Below are positions 34,641 to 46,744 of a DNA stretch of 64,000 bases, in pieces. Origin of the DNA: Perca fluviatilis (Eukaryota > Chordata > Actinopteri > Perciformes > Percidae); NCBI RefSeq assembly GCF_010015445.1, contig NC_053122.1:36593513-36657512 (forward strand), written 5' to 3'. Each line of letters starts with the position of its first letter. Within the stretch, counting starts at the first letter, position 1. The notes beneath the pieces are model-generated. The model had not been told where the DNA came from and made no database searches. It worked only from the letters and a program-made list of their open reading frames with translations. The position numbers and the translations under genes were made by a program.

Positions 34641-35934
34641 TAAAGGTTCCGTTCACCCAAAATCCCATTTAATCTGGTTTATGATCCACGTTGATAGTTT
34701 TTGTTTTTGGTCTTGATATCTCGGTCATACCGCCACCTCATGCAAAGGCCAATGAAGACCATCAAACACTCAACCGATGATTTTTGTGAAGACAGATGCT
34801 CTTTCCTCCTCCTCTGCATTTCATTCATTGCAGCACTAAACAAGGAAGTAGGCTACTCTAGTATTGATTCATGACCATTATATGACGAAGGGAGAACATT
34901 TCTCTTTGTTTAATATCATTAAAGGTAAAGTTAGGTTTGGCTGCTGCTGAGACAGCGCCACAGTGAACTGCACGCTGTGATCTCGTCGCACCTACCGATT
35001 TATATATAAACACTGTTTTATTTCTATGTTTCTCCCCTTCTCCTGAACATTCAAAATGAGCACGATAACCTCATTTCACTTTTGACTCTTTAAATAGCTC
35101 CGCAATGGGAGAGAAATGTGCTCTCTCTGATGAAAAGAACTCACTCGGAGTAATCTATCGGAGCCATGTATATTATGTTGTTTTATGGTTTATAGTTTTC
35201 ACCTATTATGTAATGTAGGACGTCCTGGGGGTTGGTCCGACAATAATCAGTGTATGTATACACCTGGGTTTGTTGTAGTTTCATCGCAAGTATCACCACA
35301 TCCACGTTCACCTTTTTATGCAGTATTTTTCAGGTAACTGGATTTTGTTTCCTAATGTTTTTTTCCTAAACTTTCAAATGAACAATAAATCTTTGAAAAC
35401 ATATCCCGGATCAGAGTTATTCAAACGGAGCGTCCTACAGGTGATTGTTCCCTAACTCGGCCTCTCTGCGGCTTATGGAGGTCGCAAAGAAGTTGCTCCG
35501 TAATCACTGGCAGGTCGGCTCTGGACAGAAAGCGTCCTCTCACGAGTGTCCCGTGAGAGCCGATGCAGAGTAGTGACTCCACCGCCTCTCTTTGTCCTTG
35601 TTTCAGGGGAAACATTTTTATGCGTTAAACGTTGGAAAAACTCTCAAAAATCATATATATCGTGATTTGTTTTTTTTTTCACCGAACAGTTAAGAGTCCC
35701 ACACACAGTTCTTCCTCCACCTTCCCATGACTTAAGACTCTTCAGCTTCATCATGTCTTGTAGGGGTGGGGGGAAATCTTATGAATCGTGATTTTTATTT
35801 ATTTATTTTTTTTTTTTTTGGGTGGCAATTTTTAAAATCAATTCCTCTCCCTAGAATCAATATTTGTATTTATTTTTTTACCAATGATTCACCTAAATAT
35901 TTTCTTATCAACATGGAAAAGTGGATTGGCTTGC

Positions 35935-36500
35935 TTTGTGCTTTTGTCGCCTGGCTTTGACGTGTGGGGGGGGGGGAGAATTGGCATCAGCTGTGTGCTC
36001 GGCCATCAGCTGTGTGCTCGGCCATCAGCTGTGTGCTCGGCCATCAGTTGTGTGCTCGGCCATTAAGTGGTATTTCAGACTGGACGTGCTGCGATGATAG
36101 CTCAGTTCACAACCACAAAACCCACACATCACTTTGGTCTTGTCAATGGAACCATTTGGCAACTTTTTGAAAGTAAACTTTCCATTCACAATCTTATCGG
36201 CATCCATTTCGGCATCTCGCGCTCGCCATCCACTCAAAACGTAACGTTAGCCTGCTACTCTTTGGCTTGCTTGCGAGCCTAAACAAGTGCGTGCACCGTG
36301 CCTTTTGTTGTGTTTCTGGTCTAGCTAGATCCGGTGTGGTGTTTTTCTAACGTTACTAGTTGTTGCAACAGCATGTGGAAAAAATAGTACAAAGTTTGCT
36401 AGGCCGAAAAGAACGTTAATCGCGCGATTGGAAAAAATGTACACCGTTAAAATGGGTTTGCGTTAACGCCGTTAATAACGCGTTTAACTGACAGCACCAG
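35935..36500 (-). pseudogene. hAT transposase N-terminal remnant with BED zinc finger
   Basis: Minus strand 36237-36025 encodes a frame with KVMCGFCGCELSYHRSTSSL followed by KYHLMAEH. This is the C-x2-C-xn-H-x3-5-H BED finger of hAT transposases (ZBED-like). The right end has 'taacgccgttaataacgcg', as in known hAT termini. The rest of the transposase is missing. Confidence 0.75.
35984..36065. repeat. 19-bp tandem repeat, about 4 copies
   Basis: CATCAGCTGTGTGCTCGGC repeated from 35985 to 36062, the last unit diverged (ATCAGTTG). It overlaps the codons after the BED finger in the hAT remnant and, being 19 bp, shifts frame with each unit. Confidence 0.9.
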
Positions 36501-37504
36501 TTTACACCGTACCTCCGACAGCGGCTACATCATGTCGGTTTCCAGCAAAACAGACCGGAAGCAGAAAATGCAGAAATTCCATGTTAAGTTCTTCTTTACA
36601 AAGTAAATACACGTCAGACTGACTGACTGACATGTGGGTTAGGGTTGTGCATTCTTCTTAGAAAACAATTCGTTTTTTAGAAATGTCTCATGATATATTG
36701 TCTCTAGAAGTGTATTATTCAACTTTTGTTTTCGTTAAAGAAGGAAAAGAAAATGGCAATACTCAATGCAATCGAATCGCAATCAATGAAAATCGCTATA
36801 CAAGTTAAATCGCCACCCATGTATCGTGAAAGAATCCAATCTGGGCAAAAGCACATCGTCCCAGCCCTAATGCCTTGTGGCTCTGGATGGTTTTATTCTT
36901 GGGACCCACCCATCCACCCCACAGCGCGCTGTAAATCTCATTACCATCACATCAAATTAAGGTGCTGCCTCTGATTTTGCTGATTGGACTCTGAGAAGAT
37001 TTGTGCTGTCCACTGAATAGCAAGTCTGATGCCGGAGCTTAATCTAGGCAGGGATAAGTGAAAGAGACAACGGCCTCCAGGCACTTAACCTTCTAAATAC
37101 CTGTCAATATGGAGAATAAGAGTAACCACAATGTCTGTGTTGTACTGTTGCATTTTTGTTTACACATAAGCTTCAATGTCTTGGAAAATTGGCGTAACAA
37201 ACGTTTCAAAGTCTTTAATATTATTGGTTGTATTAGATAGTAGTACGTTGTGTGAGATTAGGGTTTGTCCTGAATCCACAGCTGTCAGACTGGTTTGTGT
37301 TTTCCCTAAAAACTTTGGCAGGACATAATGATGAGTAGTGAATGAGTGAGAAGAACACAACCAGGTGACATGTTGCGCAAGGAAGGCAGGAAATTAACTT
37401 TATCTGCTGCAGTGACTCAAGTCCCAACATTTCCCAGCCACTTTAGTGACAAGTAATACTCCTGGAACAGAGCCTTGTGAAGAATATTTGCTGATGAGCA
37501 GGTA

Positions 37505-37905
37505 GTAGTCTATATCCACGACGTTCCACTTCCGGCATTGTTCCGGTGCCGCCGGATGTCCCTTCTTTTTGGCAGGATGTCCGTCACCTTCCTCTTCCTT
37601 TGTGTTGGTGTTCTAATCCAGACAGCAATCTAGACTATCTGTCCAATCTGAGTTTTCTGTTGCACGACAAAAACAACTTTTGAATGTACACACGTTCCAC
37701 CAAAACAAGTTCCTTCCTGAGGCTATTTTGCAGAGGCACCGTGGCTCTGTCTGGCGCTTAGCACCGCCCAAGACAATTGTGATTGGTTTAAAGAAATGCC
37801 AATAAACAAGAGCACGTTTTTCTCCCATCAGGGAATGCTGTTTGGGCTAGCCAGACCCTCCTTCGCAGAGCTGTGGAGGGAGGTCTGGACATGCGAGACT
37901 TAGCA
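37505..37905. repeat. Interspersed repeat of fish type
   Basis: Begins near 'cgttccacttccggcattg' and ends with 'gctagccagaccctccttcg...ggtctggacatgcgagac'. No coding frame; target duplication not found. Confidence 0.4.
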
Positions 37906-37932
37906 GGTAGAGAAAGTCCGGCCCACCATTTG

Positions 37933-39483
37933 CAGGGCTCGACATTAAGGCTTGTCCGCTTGTCCGGGACAAGTGGATTTTTTGTAGGGCAAGTGGAAGA
38001 GAAATTTATTTGTCCCACTGGACAAGTTAAAACTCAAACAAACTAAAATGCCATGTTAGTTCACGTCATGTGCCACTCATTACGTCTATGTTACTGATTT
38101 GAAACGATAATTTCTTTCCCCCGCAATCCCGGTCAGCGGACCGCTAACGTTAGACCCAGCCCCATGTTCAGCTCGTTCTCTGGAAGCAATGCAGCATGAA
38201 AGCACGGTGAACCTGCCGGTGTTAGTTAGCTAACGTTAGCTTGTTAACTCCGCCTTAACGTTACCTCCTCGCCACATCGTTGACAGAAAAGGAGAGACTC
38301 GGTGCTAATACGGCACCGGTGCCTTAACGACCGTTATCTACCGGACCGAATTGCAACGCGGTGCCACTGAAATGCCTGCGCTTCTCTCGGATGCTCCGAA
38401 AACGGACGTTAGGGGCAACCTAAACATCGCCGCATGTTACGCTAGTTAACACTACACTCAACAGCAAGTAACGTTAGCCTAGCGTTAGCTAGCAGCTGGA
38501 CTAAACAGTTAAAATGCTGACAGCTAAACGGTGTAAAGGTGTGTCTGTATTTCACTGGAGAGGAACATATGACAGTGTGCCGCTGCTGTTGTCGGAAAAA
38601 CACAGATGTTGCGTTCACTTGAAATTCGCCGCGCCAGCGTCGTGCTGCATTCAAAGTTGTTGTAAAATACCCTTTTCCTATCCAGTGGTTGTTTTTGTCG
38701 TTTAACAGGAACTTACTGGTGAAATAAGTTATTGTTGTTACATTTTTAATAAATCATTTAATTTTGCCTTAGCAATAAACAAGCCGTAGTCACCACTACC
38801 TCTGGTCAAAATATTGACTTAGTATCTCAGAATATAAACTAAGAATCTCAATATATTAATTTATCTCAAAATATTGACTTAGTATCTCAATATTGACTTA
38901 ATATCTCACTATATTGTTCAGTATCTCAATATATTGATTTATCTCAAAATATTGACTTAGTATCTCAATATATTGACTTAGTAACTCTGAATATTGACAA
39001 AGAATCTCAAACCTAAAAAACATTTAAAATATTGACTTACAATCTCAATATATTGACTCAATATCTCAAAGTATCGACTTAGTATCTCAATATATTGACT
39101 AAGTAACTTAGAATATTGACTAGGAATCTGAAAGTAATGACAAACTTTAAAATATTGACTTAGAATCTCAATATATTAACTTCTGCACACCGGCGTGCAA
39201 CATATTACTTTGTATTATGGAGTCTGGAGATCCTTTTTTCTTGTTGAATGGGAAATCTATTGTTGGGGCACGTTTGTTTCTACAGTTTCAACAGAATTGT
39301 ATTAATGTTGATAGTGTTTGGATGCTTTCAACGGTTTGTTCAAATTCTGCATTAGCAAAACACAATTTTTTTTATAAAATGATGAATCTTTACCCGGACA
39401 AGTGACTTTTATGCATGGACAAGTGAAACGTAAATGTACTTGTCCAAAGGACAAGTGCCTCAAAAAGTTAATGTCAAGCCCTG
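37933..39483. mobile_element. DNA transposon with CAGGGCTCGACATTAA ends
   Basis: CAGGGCTCGACATTAAGG at 37933 and AGTTAATGTCAAGCCCTG at 39466-39483 are the inverted ends. 'ggacaagtg' motifs repeat at both subterminal regions. It contains a fragment related to 24680-25130 (38284-38420) and an AT-rich tandem array (38815-39180). No transposase frame seen. Confidence 0.75.
38815..39180. repeat. AT-rich tandem array, unit about 20-24 bp
   Basis: Repeated and diverged units of 'atattgacttagtatctca'. About 15 copies, some fused or truncated. Confidence 0.85.
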
Positions 39484-39639
39484 GTTTGCCCTTAGTTATT
39501 CTTCCCAGAACTGGAGAAGCACAGGTATGCCGCAGGATTGACCAAACGGACTCTGGGCAAGCCACAGAGCTCTTCCGTGAATTGTTTAGATTGAATTGTC
39601 ATTTAATATTTGCACAGATAATTTTGATGTTCTTCTGAC

Positions 39640-40330
39640 GATACATTGGTGGCGATTTAACTTGTATAGCGATTTTCATTGATTGCGATTCGATTGCATT
39701 GAGTATTGCCATTTTCTTTTCCTTCTTTAACGAAAACAAAAGTTGAATAATACACTTCTAGAGACAATATATCATGAGACATTTCTCAAAACAAATTGTT
39801 TTCTAAGAAGAATGCAGAGCACACACAGTCAGTCAGTCTGACATTAATTTCATTTGTAAAGAAGAACGTAAAATGGAATTTCTGCATTTTCTGCTTCCGG
39901 TCTGTTTTTCTGGAAACGGATAGGATGTAGTCGCCGTCGGAGGTACGGTATAGACAGAAAATATTTCGGTGAATTTAAGTGAGGGGAATCGATTTAAAAA
40001 AAAATCCCGATTCATAAGATTTTTAAATGTTTCCCCCCCCACCCCTACAAGACATGATGAAGCTGAAGAGTCTTCAGTCATGGGAAGTAGGAGGAAGAAC
40101 GGTGTGTGGGACTATCTCAACTGTTAGCTGGTGAAAAAATGTGGCGGTTGTCAGCACGTCGGAAACAAACCCTCCCATTTTCTCCCGCCTCAGCAAAACC
40201 GAAAGCAGCACCTCGGAAAGAGGTTTTCAACGTTGGAGGGACAAGAATCGATTTTAAAGATTGTCGCTAAAAAAAAAATCACGATACATATGATTTTAGA
40301 TTTTATTCCCTTACCCCTACTACTCGTTGA
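39640..40330 (+). mobile_element. TAGGGCTGGGACGAT-family element, left end missing
   Basis: Diverged homolog of 15301-15690 and inverted homolog of 35640-36870. The right side ends near 'ttcccttacccctact'. Together with 35640-36870 it forms long inverted repeats about 3 kb apart. Confidence 0.6.
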
Positions 40331-43261
40331 GATTGATATCTGATTGTTCTTATTTATTAAGTGCCTTTCAAGTAGCCTAAGGCTGATTTTATCCAGTAAA
40401 AAGCAGCCAAAGCATCCCCCGCCTCAGTCGACATGTCTTCAGCACAAGGATCAGATGGAAATAGAAGGAGCCCAGTCCTCTTCCAGCCAGATGAATTAGC
40501 AGGTCCCAGGTTCATGAGGAAGACTGCCAGGTCTTGTCATGATACACCCATCACCCAGTCTAATGCTTCACTAGTCCGCTGTGTGTTGTAGCGTTGAGCT
40601 GTGAATTGGCGTTTAAACGCGGTGTTTTGTGTCATTTGGCTAATGTTATAGCCAATAGATTTGGCGAGATTTCCCTCAGTGCCTGTTAGCCCGAACCCAG
40701 CGCGGTAATCCATGATGATGGGATCCCTGCGCTCACTGTATGAGGAGTAATCCCGGCGCTGTCGTCCTGATCACAGATCTTTTATTAAACCGATGCACAA
40801 CTGACATTAGCTGCCTAACCCACTTTTTTTACTGGCTGTGAAAACCTTGTTCCCGGTACTCAAGCGGCTGTAAAAGGGTGTAGCTCGTGTTGCTTTTATT
40901 TCCACAGTCGGTACACATAGCGACATACAGATATACACACAGTACCATATAGATATACACACTTAACCAGACTCCTAACCCTCGATTAGAAAAGAATGGT
41001 GAAGTCATCCTCTGTTACTCTACTCCCCATATAAAACCATCAGGACTTTGTCTGTCTGACAGCCACAGCCTTGGCAATGAAAGTGAATTGCTGTGTGGTT
41101 GTTTTGGTGCCCAGTCTGCTGTGGGCTCTGTGTCCGTGTGCATTAGGACTATCGGTGTCTCCCTCCCCCCCCCGAAAGTTGTTTAGCCCGGTGGCGGGCC
41201 CGGCCCAGTCACAGACTGATAGCAGCATTAATGGAGAGCCCAATAGTTTCTGTGATAACAGAATCATGGACGGAATGGCAAAATTGACAAAAAAAAAAAA
41301 AAAAAGCTTTTCTATAAATGGGGGGCAACTTAGGCCCAGTGGGCTTGCAATACACTGGGGGAAGGGGGGGGGCCCTGAATGTAAAGGTGAAGGACAGATT
41401 TCAATTTTTTTATGTGAACACAGCGTCCCTCTTTCATTCTTTCAGCTTCTTGAAAAGGTCGGCGTAGCGATGCGATATCCAAAAACCTGTTGATACCCAA
41501 GTCTTTGATCATGTTTAAAAGTAGCGGTGTTTCTCCTTCTTATCTGGCTTGCAGCCTCGCAAACTGTCGGCTGGTTGCTTTGTGTACAGCAACCATTGCA
41601 ACGCAAAGAGCTGACCATGAACCTGATTGAGACGCAGATTCCGAATGCGCTGTATACATGTCCAAAGAAGGCCTCTAAAGCCAGAATACCAGCATATCCT
41701 ACATGTCTTAATCGGAAAATGCTATATTCGTAAAAAGGGCCTTATTCGGAATATCCAAACGGGATATGCTGTTTACATGACCTGCATCAAATTCAGAATA
41801 TTGTTATGCTCGGAATAATAGTGGATTATTGGTGTGCATGTAAACGTACTGATTGTCTTAGCTTTGGCCTCTGTTTTTTGTCTTTATTTTACCTTTTATA
41901 TTGTTATTACTGAACTCAATTTTGCCCTCAAATTTTTGAATAAGATGAAAATAAACTTAAAAAAAGACCAAAGCATTCAAAACACTCAGCTTGCTCAAGG
42001 TGTGCTGGCTACTCACCTCATGTTGAGAGAGAGAGGGGGGGGGAGAGAGAGAGAGACATTGGACTAATCTCTGGGCTCAGCAGAGACATGCCTCAGTTGC
42101 TGAGACAGAGGAGCAGAGAGGGGGGGGGAAGACAGACAGAGTTAGACACAGAAAAACACAGATATACAGCCGTGGAGGAACACCATGTGAGTCACATTAC
42201 TATCCCCCCCCCCTCATGTCGAACATTATGTGCTGCTCCGAAGCCTTTGAAGAGGATTAAAGCTCTTCCCTTTTTGTTCATGCATTTGTTCTGATTAGGT
42301 TAGTGGAGTAATAGGCTTTGGAAAAACATGTGGTGTTTGTGTCTTTGTTGTATGTGTTGTCAGAAGAAGACAGAAAAGGAAGAGGCATCTTTATAAAGGC
42401 CTTACCAAGAGTTAGGGTGGTGAACTTCAAGATAGTTATTTCACTTTGTTTTGTTGTTGTCGTTATAGAGCCTTTTTCCTAAGGTTTTAGTTTCCCTGGG
42501 TGACACTATATTCCTTGACTGTTGATGGTCACTATTGCTGCTGATACCCAGTTACTTGTTCCTAACAATCTGCTCAGTGTTAAAGTGTAATCCCTAAGGA
42601 ATGTATTTTTAGAGTAAAATATGTTTACTAAATGGGAAGTAGACTTAAGGTACAGCTGGCTTTGACAAGCCTAGGGTTGGGTACCGAAACCCCGGTTCCA
42701 CTATGGAACCGGTTCCTACGCAACCGGTAGGAATCGGACCGGATTAGAACGCAATGTGTCGACTGAAATATTTTCCCTCTGTCGCTCTGAAACGGATGTA
42801 AAAATAGCCCACTTTCTCTGTAGTCTACCGTTAGATAGCTACCGTAAATGTAGGCAACTTTTAAAGTGCCATATATTATATTATATTTTATATTTGTATA
42901 TCTTCCCTCTGGGCTCACCAAAACGGATGTAAAAGCATATTAACCATTCACTACACGTGTTCGCTAGTAAACCTATTACATCTTTGATGTCGTTTTTTCA
43001 GTTTTTCAAGAATCGGTTTAGGAATTGTGATATAATTGGGGAAATGTGGGAAGAGAAAGAATGACCTATAACAAGTGTCCTCATGGACTTTGAGGTTATA
43101 TGCTAAATCTCTGTTGGGCCCAAGACACCGCATTTTAAAGCCCAGGTATTACATATATCATGGCTGTGGAACATAAAATGAAAACTAGAGATGTATTTAA
43201 ATGGAAATGTATCAGATACTTACTTTAGGTCCTTGTTGTTTATCCCTCCGCCTCTGCTCAG
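40331..43261 (+). other. arhgap12 intron 1, 3' part
   Basis: Non-coding. Contains A-run 41290-41305, purine-rich 42025-42060, C/G homopolymers, a MITE-like stretch with TTATTCGGAATA motifs at about 41730-41860, and a 'ctagggttgggtaccg' MITE fragment from 42671. No exon recognised. Confidence 0.45.
42671..43035. mobile_element. MITE fragment (TAGGGTTGGGTACCG family)
   Basis: Left end TAGGGTTGGGTACCGAAACC at 42673. Interior 'ggaaccggttcc' motifs. A right terminus is not found, although 'caagaatcggtttaggaattg' near 43008 may be internal sequence. Confidence 0.5.
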
Positions 43262-44018
43262 GAAGCCATGCTAGTCGACCTCTTCCTCTTGCGGTGAGCT
43301 GCGTGGGGGACAGTCGGGAGGCGTCATGGCGGAGCTGCCGATCGCCCCGGGCGAGGTCTACATCGAGGTGGAGTACGACTACGAGTACAAGGCCAAGGAC
43401 CGCTTCATCACCATCCACCAGGGGGAGTGCTACATGCTGGTCAAGAAGACCAACGAGGACTGGTGGCAGGTGAAGAAGGAGGAGGGGACCAAGGCTTTCT
43501 ACGTGCCCGCGCAGTATGTCCGCGAAGTTCGCAAAGCCCTCATGCCCCCCCCCAAACACACCCCGCATCCTCCCGCTGCCGCTGGCAACACGGCTCCACC
43601 GAGTGGGGGGGCGCTCTGGGTAAAGCCAGCCAATCTGGAGCTGGGGCTCAAGAACCGCTCCACCGAGAACCTTAACCGACACGAGTCCAGCTATCGGCGC
43701 TCCCCCTCGGCACACACGGCCCAGTCTGGCTACTTCAGCCCCCCCAGTCAGCGCAGGAACAGTACCCACCACCAGCGCCCCGGCAGTCCCGCCGACCACA
43801 GCCGGCCTCGTCCCGTCGTCCTGGTCCCCGGCGGAGCCCTCCAGCCTCCTCAAAAAGGAGGCACTCTACCCCGCGCCCGGGCGCGATCCCCGGACATGGT
43901 CCGCGCCCCGCTGGACGTGGACGGCACCCACCATTGTGACTCTGCGGGCGAGGAGAGACGCACCAACGACTCGGAGTCAGGAGACGAGCTGAGCGGCAGC
44001 TCCACTGAACATCTCCAG
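43262..44018 (+). CDS. arhgap12: arhgap12 start-codon exon: SH3 domain and linker (CDS 43326-44018)
   Basis: ARHGAP12 is a Rho-family GTPase-activating protein (SH3, two WW, PH, RhoGAP) acting on Rac-type GTPases at cell junctions. This exon gives 231 codons. The SH3 domain is at residues about 8-70 (PGEVYIEVEYDYEYKAKDRF, EDWWQVKKEEGTKAFYVPAQ, YVREV), followed by a Pro/Ser/Arg-rich linker. It ends with the conserved HCDSAGEERRTNDSESGDEL, SGSSTEHLQ. These match human ARHGAP12 as recalled, rather than ARHGAP27 or ARHGAP15. The start is MAELPIAPGE; G at -3 and +4. 5' UTR is 43262-43325 after the CTGCTCAG acceptor. Donor CAG|GTACAG at 44019. WW, PH and GAP exons lie beyond the window. The linker is longer in Pro/Arg and more GC-rich than in mammals. 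Confidence 0.95.
43268..43297 (+). CDS. Short upstream ORF in arhgap12 5' UTR
   Basis: ATG in good context (GAAGCCATGC) opens a 9-codon frame, MLVDLFLLR, ending TGA 28 nt before the main start. It could lower main-ORF translation if this exon part is in the mRNA. The stop overlaps a donor-like GTGAGC at 43294. Confidence 0.5.
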   Translation: MLVDLFLLR

Positions 44019-44102
44019 GTACAGTCATCACAGTCAAAAGAATGGTTTGTGCTGTTGAATGCTTATGAACATGTGAGGTTGTAGAAGACATGTGGGGGGG
44101 GG

Positions 44103-44390
44103 TTAAAGGAATACGTCACCGTTTGTTGAAATGGGGCTTATCACGGTCTACCCTGGCTGTAGATAGGTGGGCCAATGTATTTTTTTGTCTCAGTGCAAGT
44201 AATTAGTTTTTTTTTTTTTGGTCTTTTGTTGGCTCACTTTTACTCACAACATGCTAACCGGCAACATAGGATTCCATTCACTATGCTAAGCTAACTAGCG
44301 GCGGCGCTGCCAGTGTAGCACCGGACTAAAACGATGCATGCACAAAAAAATGCGTTAGCCAGCAATACTGGTTGGACTGACACAAAGTGT
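44103..44390. mobile_element. MITE fragment with TTAAAGGAATACGTCACCG end
   Basis: TTAAAGGAATACGTCACCG at 44103 is a terminus related to the AAGGAATATTTCACCG type at 4915. The right end was not found; a T-run at 44207-44218. Confidence 0.45.
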
Positions 44391-46162
44391 TATGCTGGAC
44401 GTTTGGCCTCTTTTATACACTATACTTGGCATTCATTGTGGCTCTGAGACCCAGTTTAAAATCCGGGACCAATCCAGGATCGCTGTTAATTTATTTTAAA
44501 CAATGGTCAAAGGCTTTTTTTTTAAATACCACAACCCAACAAACATCACCTCACAGCCATCATGGGTGTCGATAGTCTGGCGCACATATCATGCAATGGA
44601 GCCACCTGCAGCCATTTACCCATTTCAGACCAGTGTCAACATTTGTAGATGTACTGTACTTTTAATGCACAAACAATGATGGGATTTCAGAGCGGCATCA
44701 GTGTTGATCTGGCACTCCAGGCCCAAAGCTACTGAGGTTCAGACAAATGCAGCTTCAGTCAGATGAAGCAGGTGATTATTTGTGAACCTGGTCGGCGGTG
44801 GGTGGGATGGGTGGGGTGGGGGGGGCTGCTCAGTCTGCAGCTGAACAAAAGCCAGAGAGAAAATAGAAACCGGGTCTGGGTGGTGCTGCCACTGGCTGTA
44901 GACCTCTTTTTTTGTGTATAGAAAGGAGGTGATTGTAGTGTAAGTTGGGTTAAAGTTACACATAGTGCTTTTACAGTTTGTGGAACTTTGACCTGAACAC
45001 TAATATGTTTATGAATATCAATTCTGCCACAGTGTCACATCCATTACAGTACCATAGCAAACAAGAGTAGTTATCAAGCACAAGTAGTGCTTTGCCAAGT
45101 TATTCGTGACGGATTTGTAGCAGCTTTTGCATCCTTATTTTTCTCTCCTTTGGGTGTTTGTCTGTGAGTCTAGGTCACACCAGGTCAGGTACACTCCGCC
45201 TGCTCTAGTCCACTTTCAAAGAGCCGGTGTTCCGCTCTTTCCACTGTTAGGCTTCCTTCACTTTTTCAAGTGATAGAACAACCATATAACCATAATTCCA
45301 ATAAAATTCAGAGCCTTCCTTAAGAGTTGAACCTCATTGAGCCCTTTTTGTTGCAGCATTATTACATTTACAGTTAAAAATGCACATTTGTCCGCAGTTT
45401 TGGCATATACAAAATAATACATTTTTATGAAACCCTTATCTGGGGTGACCTCTGAAATAGAAAATAAAATAAATAAAAATATTGCATTCAGTCAGTGCTA
45501 TCAAACTACTCACCAAAATAATAATACATTTTATTCAAGGTGGCCTTACAGTGCATTAAAAACAGTAACTGTAGGTTCACCTGTCACTGACAAAAAAGAT
45601 TTAGCTTCAGATCCACAAAATGACTCTGGACAGTCTTGCCTGTAAGTTAGTTATTGTGTCACAACAAGTTTTGGTCACCCCAGCACTCTGTCAACTTTCA
45701 GAAAAACTGATTCCGGAGCGCTGCATCGCACGGGGACGTAGCCACTGACTCAGTATGCTGTGTTGTTAAAGGTTATCTAAAAGTGAGCATATACAATTTC
45801 AAAGTCCGTACTTTCTCTGAAAAGCCGCAGAGTCCACAATGGAGTTCCTTCCTTCCCTCGGCCCCTCTGCGTGCCATTTAAATGGCAGGAGGAAAAGGTC
45901 AAAGTAGTCTAGCTTGTTCTGGTAATCTAGACAACCAGTCCAGCTTTGTCTGAACGTAAACACTCGGTGTGATTTTGATCTGCTAGTGCAAATACCACAC
46001 ATGCAAAATCTCTGCCTTTTGGTCACAAAGGCTCCCCTGTTTCTTTTCTTTTTTTTTTTTACCTTTCTCCCTCAGATACTTTTTTCAATATCGGGCAAAA
46101 CACTTTTATATCATGGAACAGAAAGCATTTATTTTTTATTTTGGTTGTTAAAATGAGATATC
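44391..46162. other. Unassigned intronic sequence
   Basis: No exon, RNA gene or clear element. G-run 44817-44826 and T-run 46050-46060. Confidence 0.4.
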
Positions 46163-46744
46163 TGAGGCCTGTACTACGAAGCAAGATTTGGACGAGGTGA
46201 CTTCAGGTTCAACCCAGAGTTTTGTGTATCACGAAGGTGGATCACTTGTTACCGGGTTCAATCGCCGTGGTAACTTATGCTGAACACCTATTCAGCATAA
46301 GTTGAAAGCACAAGTGTAATTATGGTCAGATCTTGGTCCTGGCTGATGGGGAAGTGATATTAATAAGTGTTGTGATTTATGCATCTACAGCGTCGGCTAT
46401 TTTTTTTACCAGCTTTCCTTCCTGTTTTAGGAAGCAGCGACTGTATTGCGTTTTGCCTGTAAAACTGTCTGTGTTCTTCATATTTATGTAGAATTATAGT
46501 TTGCTCTTCTCATGTAAAATATGCGGCTCTGGTAGATGTTTGCTATTGGTCACGCAGTGCAAACCCCGCCTCTTTTATGTGAGCGCGCACGCCGCTGGAT
46601 TGGGAAACTCTGATGGTTGACTGAACTAGTTGTTAACCAGCGTCGGGACACAGGTTATGCGGACCGTGGTTGTTGGGTTAGGTGAAGCTGGGTAACTGAA
46701 AGAGATCCAGGCCATGTTGATCTGGATTCGTAGTACAGACCTCA
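46163..46744. mobile_element. MITE with TGAGGCCTGTACTACGAA ends
   Basis: TGAGGCCTGTACTACGAA at the left and TTCGTAGTACAGACCTCA at the right are near-perfect inverted ends. Internally a 13-bp hairpin ACTTATGCTGAA / TTCAGCATAAGT lies at about 46274-46305. Confidence 0.78.

Larger units (their letters stand above)
35640..36870 (-). mobile_element. TAGGGCTGGGACGAT-family element, inverted, split by an hAT remnant
   Basis: Right end ATCGTCCCAGCCCTA at 36856-36870. 36495-36870 and 35660-35930 are inverted, diverged copies of 39640-39960 and 39980-40290. The middle, about 35935-36500, is a different element. Confidence 0.65.

Noticed and set aside
35421..35615. 64-codon minus-strand frame
   Set aside because: No recognised domain, flanked by repeats; probably chance.
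41071..41493. 140-codon + frame with a signal-peptide-like start
   Set aside because: Runs through an A-homopolymer and intronic sequence, has no splice partner and no family resemblance.
43212..43853. 213-codon open frame on the minus strand
   Set aside because: It is the antisense of the GC-rich arhgap12 SH3 exon; low-complexity Leu/Gly/Arg composition and no recognisable domain.
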